Assembly: GCF_947077775.1 (NCBI RefSeq)
Contig: NZ_CAMTTE010000001.1
Span: 3,004,501-3,068,500, forward strand
Direction of reading: 5' to 3'
DNA: 64,000 nucleotides
DNA from: Salinibacter pepae
GTDB taxonomy: Bacteria; Bacteroidota; Rhodothermia; Rhodothermales; Salinibacteraceae
Shown: piece after piece, positions 25,247-34,249 of the stretch
How positions within the stretch are numbered: the stretch's first letter is position 1
Layout of the letters: each line of letters starts with the position of its first letter
Translations under genes and position numbers: made by a program
The notes under the pieces: generated by a model
What the model was told of the DNA's origin: nothing
The model's input: the letters and a program-made list of their open reading frames with translations, nothing else
The model's database searches: none

Positions 25247-25966
25247 TTCACGGTGCGGGCGGAGCGGGCGCATCACGACCTCCGAGATGAGGTGATTCGC
25301 CGGGGCCTCCAGCACGTGCTGGACCGTTGCGGCGACGTCGTCGGGGTCGAGGGGGTTTTCGGTCATGTCGACCCCCGCCACGTCAAAGAAATTGGTTTCG
25401 ACGGAGCCGGGGTAGAGGCACGTCACGCGGATGCCGTCTTCGCGCACCTCCTTCATGACCGCCTCGCTGAAGCCGCGCACGGCAAACTTGCTGGCGTTGT
25501 AGGCGCTGATGTTGGGGTTGCCGAGGAGGCCGGCGATGGAGGCGATGTTGACGATGTGGCCGCCGAAGCCGGTCGCCTCGTTCTGCTCCCGCATGCGGGG
25601 GACCGCCTCGCGGGTGCAGAGGTAGACGCCCCGCACGTTGGTGTCCATCTGCACGTCGAAGGCGTCGGTGTCGAGGTCGTCGACCGGGCCAAATTGCCCG
25701 AGCCCGGCGTTGTTGACGAGCACGTCCAGCCGCCCGGCCTCGTCGTCGACGGTTTCGAAGGCCGCCTCGATCGCGTCTTCGTTCCGGACGTCGCACGAGA
25801 CGGGGACGAAGGCGGCCCCAAGGTCATCGTGCAGCGCCTGGAGCGAATCGGTGCTTCGGGCGAGGCCGCAGACGGTGGCGCCCTGGTGTACGAGGGTGCG
25901 GGCGATGCGGGCACCGAGGCCCTTGCTGGCGCCGGTAACGACGGCGACGGCGTCGGTCAGATCCAT
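25241..25966 (-). CDS. short-chain dehydrogenase/reductase
   Basis: The 241-residue protein is a classical SDR: cofactor motif TGASKGLG (GxxxGxG, residues about 11-18), VLVNNAGLG, catalytic Ser in IVNIASIAG, and the YNASK motif with catalytic Tyr and Lys. Arg37 in the LARS segment suggests NADP(H) rather than NAD(H). It reduces or oxidises a small carbonyl or alcohol; the substrate is not known. The C-terminus overlaps a 14-bp tandem repeat. ATG 25966 begins the Rossmann fold at the usual distance. Confidence 0.92.
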   Translation of the reverse strand: MDLTDAVAVVTGASKGLGARIARTLVHQGATVCGLARSTDSLQALHDDLGAAFVPVSCDVRNEDAIEAAFETVDDEAGRLDVLVNNAGLGQFGPVDDLDTDAFDVQMDTNVRGVYLCTREAVPRMREQNEATGFGGHIVNIASIAGLLGNPNISAYNASKFAVRGFSEAVMKEVREDGIRVTCLYPGSVETNFFDVAGVDMTENPLDPDDVAATVQHVLEAPANHLISEVVMRPLRPHREA

Positions 25967-26113
25967 GGGGGACGAAGGATTGGGACACAGTTGACGATAC
26001 GGTCCCTTTCTATCGGTCGCCTCCGGGCGGGGTTGCCGTTCGGCGAGTGATTACTTCGGGAATGGAGGGGCTGTGTGCCGCGCACCTGTGCCCTGGTTTG
26101 CGTCCCCGCGTCG

Positions 26114-26908
26114 CTAAAACACGCCGTCCGGCAGATCCACGTTCACCTGCACGCTCTGCACCTCGATGGCAATCGGGTTGCCGGACATCATTTGCTTCAT
26201 CATCTCCATCTGGCCGCCCATCATCTTTTCCATCTGCTTGCGCTGCTGCTCCGGCAGCTGCTTCATCTTCTCCATTGCCTGGCGCATCTGCTGGCGCTGC
26301 TCGGCGGAGAGGTTCGCGTCAAGTTGGATCTCCATCCGGTGCGGCAGGGTGAGGCCGTCGGTCGTCTGGTAGTTCTTGAAGCGAATGGCGACGGACGACG
26401 GATTGGGGCCCTGCTGCCCGGACGCGGCGGTCTCCATGACCATCCGGGCGGGCACGTGCCGCTCGGCGTCGACGTAGTAGGTCATGCGCGTCGCGTTCCC
26501 GCTCATGTCAGGGTCGACCGCCGAGGGGGTGTCCACCCGCAGGACGTGGCAGCGCAGGCCGTCGATCGTTTCGGTGCCCGCGTAGGTCGCGTGCTGCCGG
26601 AGTCGGTCGAACTGCATGCCGTAGGCCGCCGACGGCGTGGTGTTGGCGGCGAACGAGGAGGTCCCGCTGCCTTTCATCTGCGTCTGGGTCCGGTAGGTCG
26701 GGCGGCCGTCCTGGGGGACCTTCTGGTTGTAGGCGGTGTAGAGGTTGGTCTCCACGATGTACGTGTCGACCGTCTCGAGCTGCCGGTCGTAGGCGGCCTG
26801 CATGTCGTCGACGACCGACGTGACGGACTGGGCCGGCGCCGGCCCGGCACCGAGGAGGAGAGAAAAAACGAGCGAAAGGGCGATGGGGAACGAACGGCGG
26901 CGCAACAT
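26114..26908 (-). CDS. secreted LolA-like/outer membrane lipoprotein-sorting-type protein
   Basis: The 264-residue protein has a signal peptide (ALSLVFSLLLGAGPAPAQ) and repeats of a beta-rich fold of LolA/LolB or sigma-E anti-factor RseB type: YVDAERHVPARMVMETA, RFKNYQTTDGLTLPHRMEIQ. The region at about 195-240 is unusually rich in Met, Gln and Lys (RQQMRQAMEKMKQLPEQQ) and is probably a helical insert. The general role would be binding a lipid or sensing envelope state in the periplasm. The precise role is not known. It is divergent from the TrmH gene that follows. Confidence 0.7.
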   Translation of the reverse strand: MLRRRSFPIALSLVFSLLLGAGPAPAQSVTSVVDDMQAAYDRQLETVDTYIVETNLYTAYNQKVPQDGRPTYRTQTQMKGSGTSSFAANTTPSAAYGMQFDRLRQHATYAGTETIDGLRCHVLRVDTPSAVDPDMSGNATRMTYYVDAERHVPARMVMETAASGQQGPNPSSVAIRFKNYQTTDGLTLPHRMEIQLDANLSAEQRQQMRQAMEKMKQLPEQQRKQMEKMMGGQMEMMKQMMSGNPIAIEVQSVQVNVDLPDGVF

Positions 26909-26992
26909 GGCGGCGTGGAAGTGAGTCAGGGGATGTGTGTCGCAGGGTGGCCTGCCCGAAGAACGTTGGCGGGCAGGGTGGAGGGAGAACCC

Positions 26993-27024
26993 GTCAACAC
27001 GATCTCAAGTCAACACGATCTCAA
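26993..27024. repeat. perfect 16-bp tandem duplication
   Basis: GTCAACACGATCTCAA occurs twice with no gap (26993-27008 and 27009-27024) in the divergent gap just before the trmH start at 27050. Confidence 0.9.
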
Positions 27025-27049
27025 TACGCCCGGTTGCATTCCAGGATTC

Positions 27050-27826
27050 ATGAGTCACCACGACGTGGACGCGGAGAAAGAGATGAATCGGCTGCTGGCG
27101 GCAGGGGGGACGCCGCCGGTCCAGACCGATCCCTTTACGATTGGCGACGTGCGCCTGTCGCCGGAACGCATCGTCGGGCTGCTCCGACCCCACATGCGGG
27201 AGCGGCGGCTGGACCGCATCCAGACCGTCGTGGCCAACCGGACGCGCAGCGTGGTGCCGGTGGTGGAGGGCCTCGTGAACACCGGCAATGTGAGTGCCGT
27301 CATGCGCTCGGCGGAGGCGCTGGGGCATCAGGACATGCACGTGGTGAGCGGCGAGCACGACCGGTACAAGCACTCCCAACGCACGGCCCAGGGGGCGCAG
27401 CACTGGCTCGACGTGTGGCACTGGGACGGGCCGGCCGCCTGCGCGGCGCACCTCCAGGACGCCGGCTACCGCGTCGTGGCCATGCACCTGCACGCGGACA
27501 CGGTGCCGATTCGGGATCTCGACTTTACGCAGCCCACGGCGCTCGTCTTCGGCAACGAGGATGCGGGGGTGACCGACACGATGCTCGAGGCCTCGGACGC
27601 GGCGTGCGAGGTGCCGCTCCCGGGCTTCACCGAGAGTTTCAACGTGTCCGTGGCGGCGGCGGTGGCCCTCTACCACGCCCAGCAGGATCGCCTCGACCGC
27701 CAGGGGCACCACGCCGACCTCGGCGACGAGGCGCGGGCCCGCCTCGAGGCCCGCTTCTGCCTCCGCAGCGTCAACAACGCCGAGCAGATCATCGAGCGGA
27801 AGCTCGGGGACGAAGGGCGGCCGTAG
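27050..27826 (+). CDS. trmH: TrmH-like tRNA/rRNA 2'-O-methyltransferase (SpoU family)
   Basis: The 258-residue SPOUT methyltransferase has the three family motifs: VVEGLVNTGNVSAVMRSAEALG (motif 1), TALVFGNEDAGVTD (motif 2) and VPLPGFTESFNVSVAAAVALY (motif 3, part of the SAM knot). This set fits TrmH, which methylates guanosine-18 of tRNA. A short N-terminal extension (about 50 residues, RLSPERIVGLLRPHMRERRLDRIQTVV) is also as in TrmH. ATG 27050 was chosen; longer readings from upstream have no domain. The last helix (NAEQIIERKLG) is typical of TrmH. Confidence 0.9.
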   Translation: MSHHDVDAEKEMNRLLAAGGTPPVQTDPFTIGDVRLSPERIVGLLRPHMRERRLDRIQTVVANRTRSVVPVVEGLVNTGNVSAVMRSAEALGHQDMHVVSGEHDRYKHSQRTAQGAQHWLDVWHWDGPAACAAHLQDAGYRVVAMHLHADTVPIRDLDFTQPTALVFGNEDAGVTDTMLEASDAACEVPLPGFTESFNVSVAAAVALYHAQQDRLDRQGHHADLGDEARARLEARFCLRSVNNAEQIIERKLGDEGRP

Positions 27827-27859
27827 GCGGTGGGGCCCCGCCCCGGACGGGCAACGCGG

Positions 27860-29482
27860 CTACCTGGACTGCGCCGTCTCTGCCTCGGCCGAGCCGGTCA
27901 GCGACTGGAGCTGGCGCCGGACGGAGGCGTCGGCGCCCTGCCACTGCGAGGCGAGGGCCGACCGGGCTGCCCGAGCCGCCTCCGGCCGATCGGCCTGGGC
28001 GGCCGCACGGGCCGTGCCCCAGAGCGAGCGGGCCCGGTCCGGATACCGCTCCAGCGTCGTCTCGAACTGCGCGAGGGCGTCGGCCGGTCGGTCGAGCGCA
28101 AGGAGCGCCTCGCCGTACAGCTCGGGGGCGGGCTTCGCAGGAAAGGGCGGCCCGAAGTTCAGCGGCCGGTCCGTTTCGAGGGCCGTGGCCTCCTTGAGGA
28201 GCGAGAGGGCCTGTTCGTCGTCGCCGGCCTTCAGCGCGATCAGCCCTTCCAATTCGAGCACCTGAATCCGAAGTGCCTCCGACGGGTCCTCGCCCAGGGC
28301 CGCCCGGGCCTTCTCCAACGCCGAGCGGGCGGCCGACAGGGGGCCCTGCTGCGCGGCGGCGAGGCCCCGGCCCGCGTGCACGGTAACGGCGCCCCGCGCG
28401 TCGAGGGCAGCGGCGTCCACGGCCATCGCTTCGGCGAGGGCGTCGTACCGGTCCCAGTGCTCCGTCTCCACGACGTAGGCGACCGGCATGTACCAACGCA
28501 TGTAGTCCGCGTAGCCGGTCTGCACCCGCGAGTCGGTGGCGTGCGTCCGGGTCGTGTCGAGGACGGATCGGGCGTCCGCGTGGCGGCCCTGCTGGAGGCG
28601 CGCGTAGTGGAGCCAGTGCAGGGCGTGAAAGCCGCCGCCACTCAGCCCCTCGCCTGCCGCCTCGCTCTTCTGCCGGGCCGCCCGGTACGAGTCGACGTTC
28701 GACGCGGCGCCGCGGGCCCACTGCCCGAGGGCGAAGAAGATGTGGGACGGCATGTGCAGGGCGTGGGGGGCCGCCGGGGCGATGTCGGCGTACACGCGAG
28801 CAGGGCGCAGGCCGAGCGGGGCGTGCACCGGGTCGTCGTAGGCGTGGATCAGGTAGTGGGCCGCCCCGGGGTGCTGCGGGTTCGCGTCGAACACCTCCTC
28901 CACGATCGACGCGGCGCGCATGTACGTAGCAACGTCGCGCCCCTCGTGGGCGGTGCCCAGGATGGACAGGGCGTGGAAGGCCTGCGCGTCGAGGTCGTCG
29001 GGGTACCGTGCGGCGAGGTCCGCCATTGCGTCCTCGTAGGCGTCGTCGCGGGCCTCTTTGTCCGCCGGCTCGTCGGCCCCGGCGCCGTAGAGCACTTGCA
29101 GCGTGCGGAGGTAGGCCGCCTCGCGGTCGGTGGCGGCCGCGTCCAGTTGCGCGTCGGGCGTGGGGGCCAGGCCGTGGAGGGCCTGGAGCGCCGCCTTGCG
29201 GTCCTGCTCCATCCAGATCGGATGGTTGTGCGTCATCGCCTCGCCCCAGTGCGCCATGGCAAAGTCGGGATCGATCGCCTGCGCCTCCTGGAAGGCCGCC
29301 CGGGCGTCGTCGTACTCGAAGCTGTGGAGCATCAGGAGGCCGCGCAGGAACGGCTCCTGCGCCGCCTCGGCGCCCGAGTTGGCAAACTCAGTGGTGCCGT
29401 ACTCGGCCGGCTGCGCAAGGGCCGGGCCGGCGAGGAGGCCGAATGCGAGGAGGAGGGCGGCACGGCGGGCGAGACGGCGCAT
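27860..29482 (-). CDS. secreted tetratricopeptide-repeat protein
   Basis: The 540-residue protein has a signal peptide (LARRAALLLAFGLLAGPALAQ), then a series of TPR-like helix pairs across its length, such as DDARAAFQEAQAIDPDFAMAHW and DALAQFETTLERYPDRARSLWGTARAA at the end. A middle region contains HYLIHAYDDP and HMPSHIFFALG, conserved histidine-rich segments that I associate with this TPR family. It is likely a periplasmic or outer-membrane-linked scaffold. Function is unknown. Its stop lies 33 bases from the convergent trmH stop. Confidence 0.8.
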   Translation of the reverse strand: MRRLARRAALLLAFGLLAGPALAQPAEYGTTEFANSGAEAAQEPFLRGLLMLHSFEYDDARAAFQEAQAIDPDFAMAHWGEAMTHNHPIWMEQDRKAALQALHGLAPTPDAQLDAAATDREAAYLRTLQVLYGAGADEPADKEARDDAYEDAMADLAARYPDDLDAQAFHALSILGTAHEGRDVATYMRAASIVEEVFDANPQHPGAAHYLIHAYDDPVHAPLGLRPARVYADIAPAAPHALHMPSHIFFALGQWARGAASNVDSYRAARQKSEAAGEGLSGGGFHALHWLHYARLQQGRHADARSVLDTTRTHATDSRVQTGYADYMRWYMPVAYVVETEHWDRYDALAEAMAVDAAALDARGAVTVHAGRGLAAAQQGPLSAARSALEKARAALGEDPSEALRIQVLELEGLIALKAGDDEQALSLLKEATALETDRPLNFGPPFPAKPAPELYGEALLALDRPADALAQFETTLERYPDRARSLWGTARAAAQADRPEAARAARSALASQWQGADASVRRQLQSLTGSAEAETAQSR

Positions 29483-29587
29483 GACAGGGACGGAGGAGGT
29501 GAAAGATGGGAATGTGTAGGTAACCTACATCCGCCCTTCGCAGAGGTTCGAAGGGGAAAGGGAGCCGCCGGGCGATGGGGGCACCCT

Positions 29588-30079
29588 CTATCCGTCGGCG
29601 GGGCCCACCCGGACCCATGTCAGGTCGTCGCGCGAGAGGGCAATCCGGCCCTTTGCGTCTACGAACCGCTCGGCGCCGTCCGGGGGAACCCGGAAGAGGT
29701 CGATCGGGGCCGTGCGGTCGGTCGTGCGGACGGCGCGCTCGACAGGGTCCCGCACTGCGTCCAGGGACCGGTTCCACTTGCTGAAGGCGAGGTGCGTGTC
29801 GGGATAGGCGGTCACGAGGTGCTCGGTCTTGTCCGGGCCCACGGCCCCGGCCTCACCCCAAAACTGCGGCCGGCCCCGCCGCCGGTCCATCGCCACCACG
29901 TCCGGCTTGTACTTGTCGTCGACCGCGACCTCGACGTCCAGGTCCGGATGGTGAGGCAGGTGCAGCGCCCACAGAAACGCCTTCATCCAGACGTGCTCGA
30001 TGCGTTCCTGCTTGCGCTTCACGAGCACGATCTGCTCGTCGTGGGCGCGCAGCGTCAATTTGCGGCGGAGGTGACGCAT
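29588..30079 (-). CDS. YaeQ-like PD-(D/E)XK nuclease-fold protein
   Basis: The 163-residue protein shares the order of motifs of the YaeQ family: an N-terminal EQIVLVKRKQERIEHVWMKA helix, then DDKYKPDVVAMD (the acidic D of a PD-(D/E)XK site) and PQFWGEAGAVGPDKTEHLV (E...K). This is the restriction-endonuclease-like fold. YaeQ itself has no proven nuclease role. It starts 12 bases of leader after a non-coding gap and is divergent from rsmB. ATG 30079 begins the conserved core; earlier starts only add a short tail. Confidence 0.65.
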   Translation of the reverse strand: MRHLRRKLTLRAHDEQIVLVKRKQERIEHVWMKAFLWALHLPHHPDLDVEVAVDDKYKPDVVAMDRRRGRPQFWGEAGAVGPDKTEHLVTAYPDTHLAFSKWNRSLDAVRDPVERAVRTTDRTAPIDLFRVPPDGAERFVDAKGRIALSRDDLTWVRVGPADG

Positions 30080-30585
30080 CGGCAGAGGCGCAGGAGACAA
30101 GGAGCATCGGGCGCCCGCAGGGCCGGCCCCAATCGCCGCTGTGCCGGCCGGTGCCCGGAGGCCGTCGATGGGTGCAAAGTCCGTCCGGAGCGGGGTCCCG
30201 AGACGTTTAGCGGTACCGCTGCGATCGGTCGGGGTTCAGCACGCGGGGGGCGTCTCGTTCCGTTTTCCAGGCGTGTGACGTTTGCGCCGGGCCGGACGGC
30301 TTGCGGGGATGGACGCCGGCTTTTGCACGCCTCGAGCATTTTGTCGTGGGGCTCCGTCCAGTCGCACATCGGAAAGGAGGGAGGGGGGACGTGCGGCTGT
30401 TTCTGATGTTCATGGACCCCGGTGGCACTGCGCGGCAGCAGCGCCATCCACGACGCGTCCCTGGACGCGGGTACGGAGCGTGCCGCGAACCTGCGGGGCG
30501 ACGGCTGGCGCCCCGGAAAACGGCCGACGAGGTCGTGCGTTAGAGCCCTTCCCTTCTTCACTCGCCTTCAGACCCCCGACTGTCT
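30080..30585. other. divergent gap between YaeQ-like gene and rsmB
   Basis: About 500 bases with several open frames but none with a recognisable domain or signal. It probably holds two outward promoters; I cannot place them. Confidence 0.4.
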
Positions 30586-31932
30586 ATGGACGTCACGATC
30601 GATACCGTCTCGCCCGCCCGCGTTCACGCCCTCGACCACCTCGAGCGGGTGCGCAAGGACGACGCCTTCGTCGACAAGCTGACGATTGAGGACGCCGACG
30701 CCCGCACCCGCCGGCAGGCCCGCGAACTGGTGGCGGGGGTCACGCGGCAGCGCCGGTGGCTCGACTTTGTGCTGGGCGAGGCGTACCACGGGGACTACGA
30801 CTCGATGGAGCACCGGCTCCAGGAGATCCTGCGGCTCGGCCTCTACGAGCTGCTGTTCCAGTCCACCCCGACCCACGCGGCCGTCGACGAGTACGTGGAG
30901 CTCGCCAAGCAGGCGCTCCGGCCCGGCGCGGGCAACCTCGTCAACGGCGTGCTCCGCACCATCGACCGCGACCGCGAGCACATCCCCACGCCCGACACGG
31001 GCGACGACGCGAACGACCTCGCCCTTCGCTACTCCCACCCCACCTGGATGGTGCAGCGCTGGCTGGGCCGCTTCGGGCTCGACGAGACGACCGAGCTCCT
31101 CCGCGCCAACAACCGGCGGCCCATGTACAGCGTGCGCATCAACCCGCTGCGCACGAGCGAGGCCGACGTGGCGGCGTGGCTCGACGAGCACGACGTGGTA
31201 CACGTCGACTCGCCGTACCTCGACCGGTACCTGCGCCTGAAGCGCCTTCAGGCCCTCATCGCGGGCGACCTGCTCGACGACGGGCACGTGGCGGTGCAGG
31301 ACGAGAGCGCCGGCCTCGTGGTGCGGCTGCTCGACCCGCAGCCCGGGGAGACCCTGATCGACGGCTGCGCGGCGCCGGGCGGCAAGGCGATGCACGCGGC
31401 GGCCCGCATGGAGGGGACCGGGACGATCTACGCGGTCGACCGCGACGAACAGCGCCTGGAGCGGGTCGCGACGGCGGCGGAGGCACAGGCCGCGTCCGAG
31501 ATGGTGGAGGTGGAGACGGCCGACCTGCGCGCCTGGGCCGCCGGGCCGAAGCCCCCGCAGGGCGACCGGGTGCTGCTGGACGTGCCGTGCACGGGAATGG
31601 GCGTGCTTGCGAAGCGGGCCGGCCTGCGGTGGCGGCGGTCGATGGAGGACCTGGAGGAGATGGCGGAGCTGCAGGACGAGCTCCTCGACGCGGCGGCCCA
31701 GCTCGTGCGGCCGGGCGGGCTCCTGGTCTATAGCACCTGCACCACCGAGCCCGAAGAAAACGAGCGGCGCGTCGAGGCCTTCCTGGCCCGCCACGACGGG
31801 TTCACGGTCGAGTCCGCCGACGGCCACGTGCCGGACGAGATGGTTTCGGATGCGGGCTTCCTCGCGACCCTTCCGCACCGCCACCGGATGGACGGGGCGT
31901 TTGCGGCCCGGCTGCGACGGGACGAGGCCTAG
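30586..31932 (+). CDS. rsmB: 16S rRNA (cytosine-967-C5)-methyltransferase
   Basis: The 448-residue enzyme methylates C967 of 16S rRNA using SAM. It has an N-terminal NusB-like RNA-binding domain (about 1-140, ARELVAGVTRQRRWLDFVLGE) and a C-terminal Rossmann methyltransferase (motif I DGCAAPGGKAMHAAARM; IYAVDRDEQRLERV). The two catalytic-type cysteines are in LLDVPCTGMGVLAKR and YSTCTTEPEEN. The length and domain order are typical. ATG 30586 precedes the NusB domain. The PorV/PorQ-like gene follows after 44 bases on the same strand. Confidence 0.93.
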   Translation: MDVTIDTVSPARVHALDHLERVRKDDAFVDKLTIEDADARTRRQARELVAGVTRQRRWLDFVLGEAYHGDYDSMEHRLQEILRLGLYELLFQSTPTHAAVDEYVELAKQALRPGAGNLVNGVLRTIDRDREHIPTPDTGDDANDLALRYSHPTWMVQRWLGRFGLDETTELLRANNRRPMYSVRINPLRTSEADVAAWLDEHDVVHVDSPYLDRYLRLKRLQALIAGDLLDDGHVAVQDESAGLVVRLLDPQPGETLIDGCAAPGGKAMHAAARMEGTGTIYAVDRDEQRLERVATAAEAQAASEMVEVETADLRAWAAGPKPPQGDRVLLDVPCTGMGVLAKRAGLRWRRSMEDLEEMAELQDELLDAAAQLVRPGGLLVYSTCTTEPEENERRVEAFLARHDGFTVESADGHVPDEMVSDAGFLATLPHRHRMDGAFAARLRRDEA

Positions 31933-31976
31933 TCGCGGCGTTTCGTCTGCTCTCCCGCACACCCACGCGCTTCGTC

Positions 31977-33170
31977 ATGCCTGTTCGGCGCCTCGGGCGA
32001 TTGGTGCTGGGCCTGTTGCTGCTCGCGGCCCTCGGGGCGGGGCCCGCCCACGGGCAGCGCCTCGCCAAGTACGGGGCCGAGTTTCTGGCCGGGGGGGTGG
32101 ACGCGCGGGCCCTTGGGATGGGGGGCGCGTACGTGGGCCTGGCGGACGAGGTGAGCGCGGGCTACTGGAACCCGGCGGGCCTGCACGGCCTGTCCTACCC
32201 GGAGATCGGGTACATGCACGTGGAGCGCTTCGCGGGGGCCGTGTCGTTCGACTACGGCGGCGTCGCGATGCCGGTGACGGCGCGCTCCACCGTCGGCGTG
32301 TCGGTCTTCCGGAGCGGGGTGAACGACATCGTGAATACGCTCGCGGCCTGGAACCCGGACCGCGGCCAGCCGCTGCCCGACTACGAGAGCCGCATCACGC
32401 GCTTCTCCGCGGCCGACTGGGCCCTCTTTGTGAGCTACAGCCGGGCGGTGGGCGAGCGCCTCTCCGTCGGCGTCAACTTCAAGGGCATCCACCGCTCGAT
32501 CGGCGACTTCGCGAACGCCTGGGGCTACAGCATGGACGTGGCGGCGCGTTACCGGGCGGGGCCGTACCGGCTCGGGGTCGTGGTCCGCGACGTGACGACC
32601 ATGCTGCAGAGCTGGAGCGTCAACCCCTCGGCTTTCGAGGTCAACTGCATCAACCCGATCGACGAACAGCCCTTCGACGCCTGCCTAAACGAGGACGGCA
32701 CCCTCATTGAGAACAACGCGGCGCGCTACCAGGCCGTCTTCGACCAGCGCATCCCGCAGGGGGGCACGGCGCTCGTGCTGCCGGTGGCGCGCCTCGGCTC
32801 CGGGGCCGTGTGGCCGGTGGGCGACGGGCACACGCTCACCGTGGGGCTCGACGTGGACGTGGCGGTGGACGGGCGGCGGGCCTTCGTGCCCAACGTCGGC
32901 GACGTGTCGTTCCGGCCGCGGCTGGGGATGGCCTTCCGCTACGCCGGCGTGGTGGAGCTGCGGGGCGGTGTGCAGCGCCTCCAGGTGGGCACCCCCGTCG
33001 GGGTGGACCTCACGCCGTCCGTGGGGGCGGGGCTCGACCTGGAGCAGGTGTCGGTCGACTTCAGCTTTGGCGACTTTGCGGGGCTTGTGGCGGACGACCT
33101 GGGCTACTCGTACCGCCTCTCGGCCCAGCTCCGCCTCGAACAGCCCGGCCTGGAGCGACCGGCGGAGTGA
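31977..33170 (+). CDS. PorV/PorQ-type outer membrane barrel protein
   Basis: The 397-residue protein has a signal peptide (LVLGLLLLAALGAGPAHGQ), then the family start GAEFLAGGVDARALGMGGAYVGLADEVSAGYWNPAGL and many amphipathic strands, finishing with a barrel-like C-terminus (YSYRLSAQLRLEQ). In Bacteroidota, PorV is part of the type IX secretion shuttle, while PorQ and relatives are FadL-like barrels. This gene stands alone, so either a PorV/PorQ function or a FadL-like transport role is possible. The barrel and family are clear; the role is not. Confidence 0.8.
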   Translation: MPVRRLGRLVLGLLLLAALGAGPAHGQRLAKYGAEFLAGGVDARALGMGGAYVGLADEVSAGYWNPAGLHGLSYPEIGYMHVERFAGAVSFDYGGVAMPVTARSTVGVSVFRSGVNDIVNTLAAWNPDRGQPLPDYESRITRFSAADWALFVSYSRAVGERLSVGVNFKGIHRSIGDFANAWGYSMDVAARYRAGPYRLGVVVRDVTTMLQSWSVNPSAFEVNCINPIDEQPFDACLNEDGTLIENNAARYQAVFDQRIPQGGTALVLPVARLGSGAVWPVGDGHTLTVGLDVDVAVDGRRAFVPNVGDVSFRPRLGMAFRYAGVVELRGGVQRLQVGTPVGVDLTPSVGAGLDLEQVSVDFSFGDFAGLVADDLGYSYRLSAQLRLEQPGLERPAE

Positions 33171-33268
33171 CGCTGCCCCGATCGCCGCTTTCCGACGGGG
33201 AGCCGTCCGGGGACGGAAGCGGTCCTGAGGGACGAAGAAGGGACGTCAGCCCGTCGGCGCCGCATCGA

Positions 33269-33698
33269 TCAAAGGGGGGGCAGGCGCTCGGCCCCCCGAA
33301 CGTCCTCGAAGGCCCATGCGGACCGGGGGAGGACGGAGACATCGCCCGTTGTCTCGAGCACCACGGCCAGCACCTGTACCGGGTGGGCGATGCCGTGCTG
33401 GCGCAGCTTCGACCGGAGCGGCGGCCCGGCGGAGGGGCGAGACGATCCACTGCATGCCGTAGAGCACGGCGAGGCCGGCGGCCCCGACCAACAGCGACGG
33501 CCGCTCCGCGAGCAGCGTGGCGGCCACGACGGAGCCGATGGCCACGGTGATCGCGAAGTCGAAGCTCGACATCTTCGAGAAGCTCCGTAGCCCCGTCAGG
33601 CGCGTCAGGACGAGCAACGCCGCGTAGATGCCGATCCCTGTGAGCAGGATCATCGGGAGGGAGGAATCACTGCCGGTCATCCACGTCCAGCCAATCAT
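33269..33698 (-). pseudogene. DUF421 (YetF-like) membrane protein, broken by internal deletion and frameshift
   Basis: From ATG 33698 the frame encodes the N-terminal three-helix part of a DUF421 protein (MILLTGIGIYAALLVLTRL, SSFDFAITVAIGSVVAATLL, LLVGAAGLAVLYGMQW). After VSPLRRAA the frame is lost. A second frame then continues with the family's C-terminal signature LRQHGIAHPVQVLAVVLE (from about 33435) and ends in ERLPPL and a TGA at 33269. Comparison of the two pieces suggests that about 60 residues between them are missing, with a change of frame at the join near 33440-33460. Intact relatives have about 150-230 residues. It is the first of several broken genes that follow to about 36.4 kb. 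Confidence 0.7.
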
Positions 33699-34144
33699 TG
33701 TACGGGTGCACTCAAGGAATGGGGAAGGGGCGGAGGGGGGCGGCCGCAGTCCCAACCGCGGCGACGTAGAGCCCCGTCCCGCGCCTGCAGGGACCCGCCG
33801 TCGGGGCCGTTCCGGAGCTGCTATTCGTTGGCGGCCGCACCGATCCCGACGATGGAAGGAAAACCACAGCGGGCATGAGGAATCCGAACGCGCATCGCGG
33901 GCTTTGAGCCGGTGGGCGTTCGGTCGCTGTAACAACCAACCTCACCTGACCCGGGCACGGGAAAAGGCTTGCCCCAATTTCCAATTTATGCCGGTTGGAC
34001 CACTTCGTTCGGCAATAATTCCATCCGATTGCGTCGTGACTTCCACTCGGCAAAGGCAAACCCCACTCCCGACAACGCACGGAAACGGCAACAGCCCGGG
34101 TGCAGGTGTAGCAACCGGGGTATGAGGCGAAAAGCAGTTGCTGA
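33699..34144. other. non-coding stretch inside decayed region
   Basis: 446 bases without a recognisable gene on either strand. It connects the DUF421 remnant with the DUF433/toxin-remnant pair and may contain deleted gene remains too short to identify. Confidence 0.4.
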
Positions 34145-34249
34145 CTACAAAAACTCGACGTGACCTTGCATGTCTGCCGCCTCCATCTCCTCCGCGATTG
34201 ACGTGAGGCCCCGAATCATTTCTCCGATCGATCGACCTTGCGGTGCAAA
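34145..34249 (-). pseudogene. short orphan C-terminal tail after DUF433 gene, possible remnant of PIN-like toxin
   Basis: Directly after the DUF433 stop codon, and in the same frame, 34 sense codons read through to TAG 34145-34147. The tail (RSIGEMIRGLTSIAEE, then DMQGHVEFL) looks coding and may resemble the C-terminal end of DUF5615/Mut7-C-like PIN toxins, which usually pair with DUF433 antitoxins. The N-terminal acidic active-site part is missing. An ATG at 34219 gives 24 residues. I name the family from memory of its C-terminal pattern, so this is a suggestion rather than proof. Confidence 0.35.
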
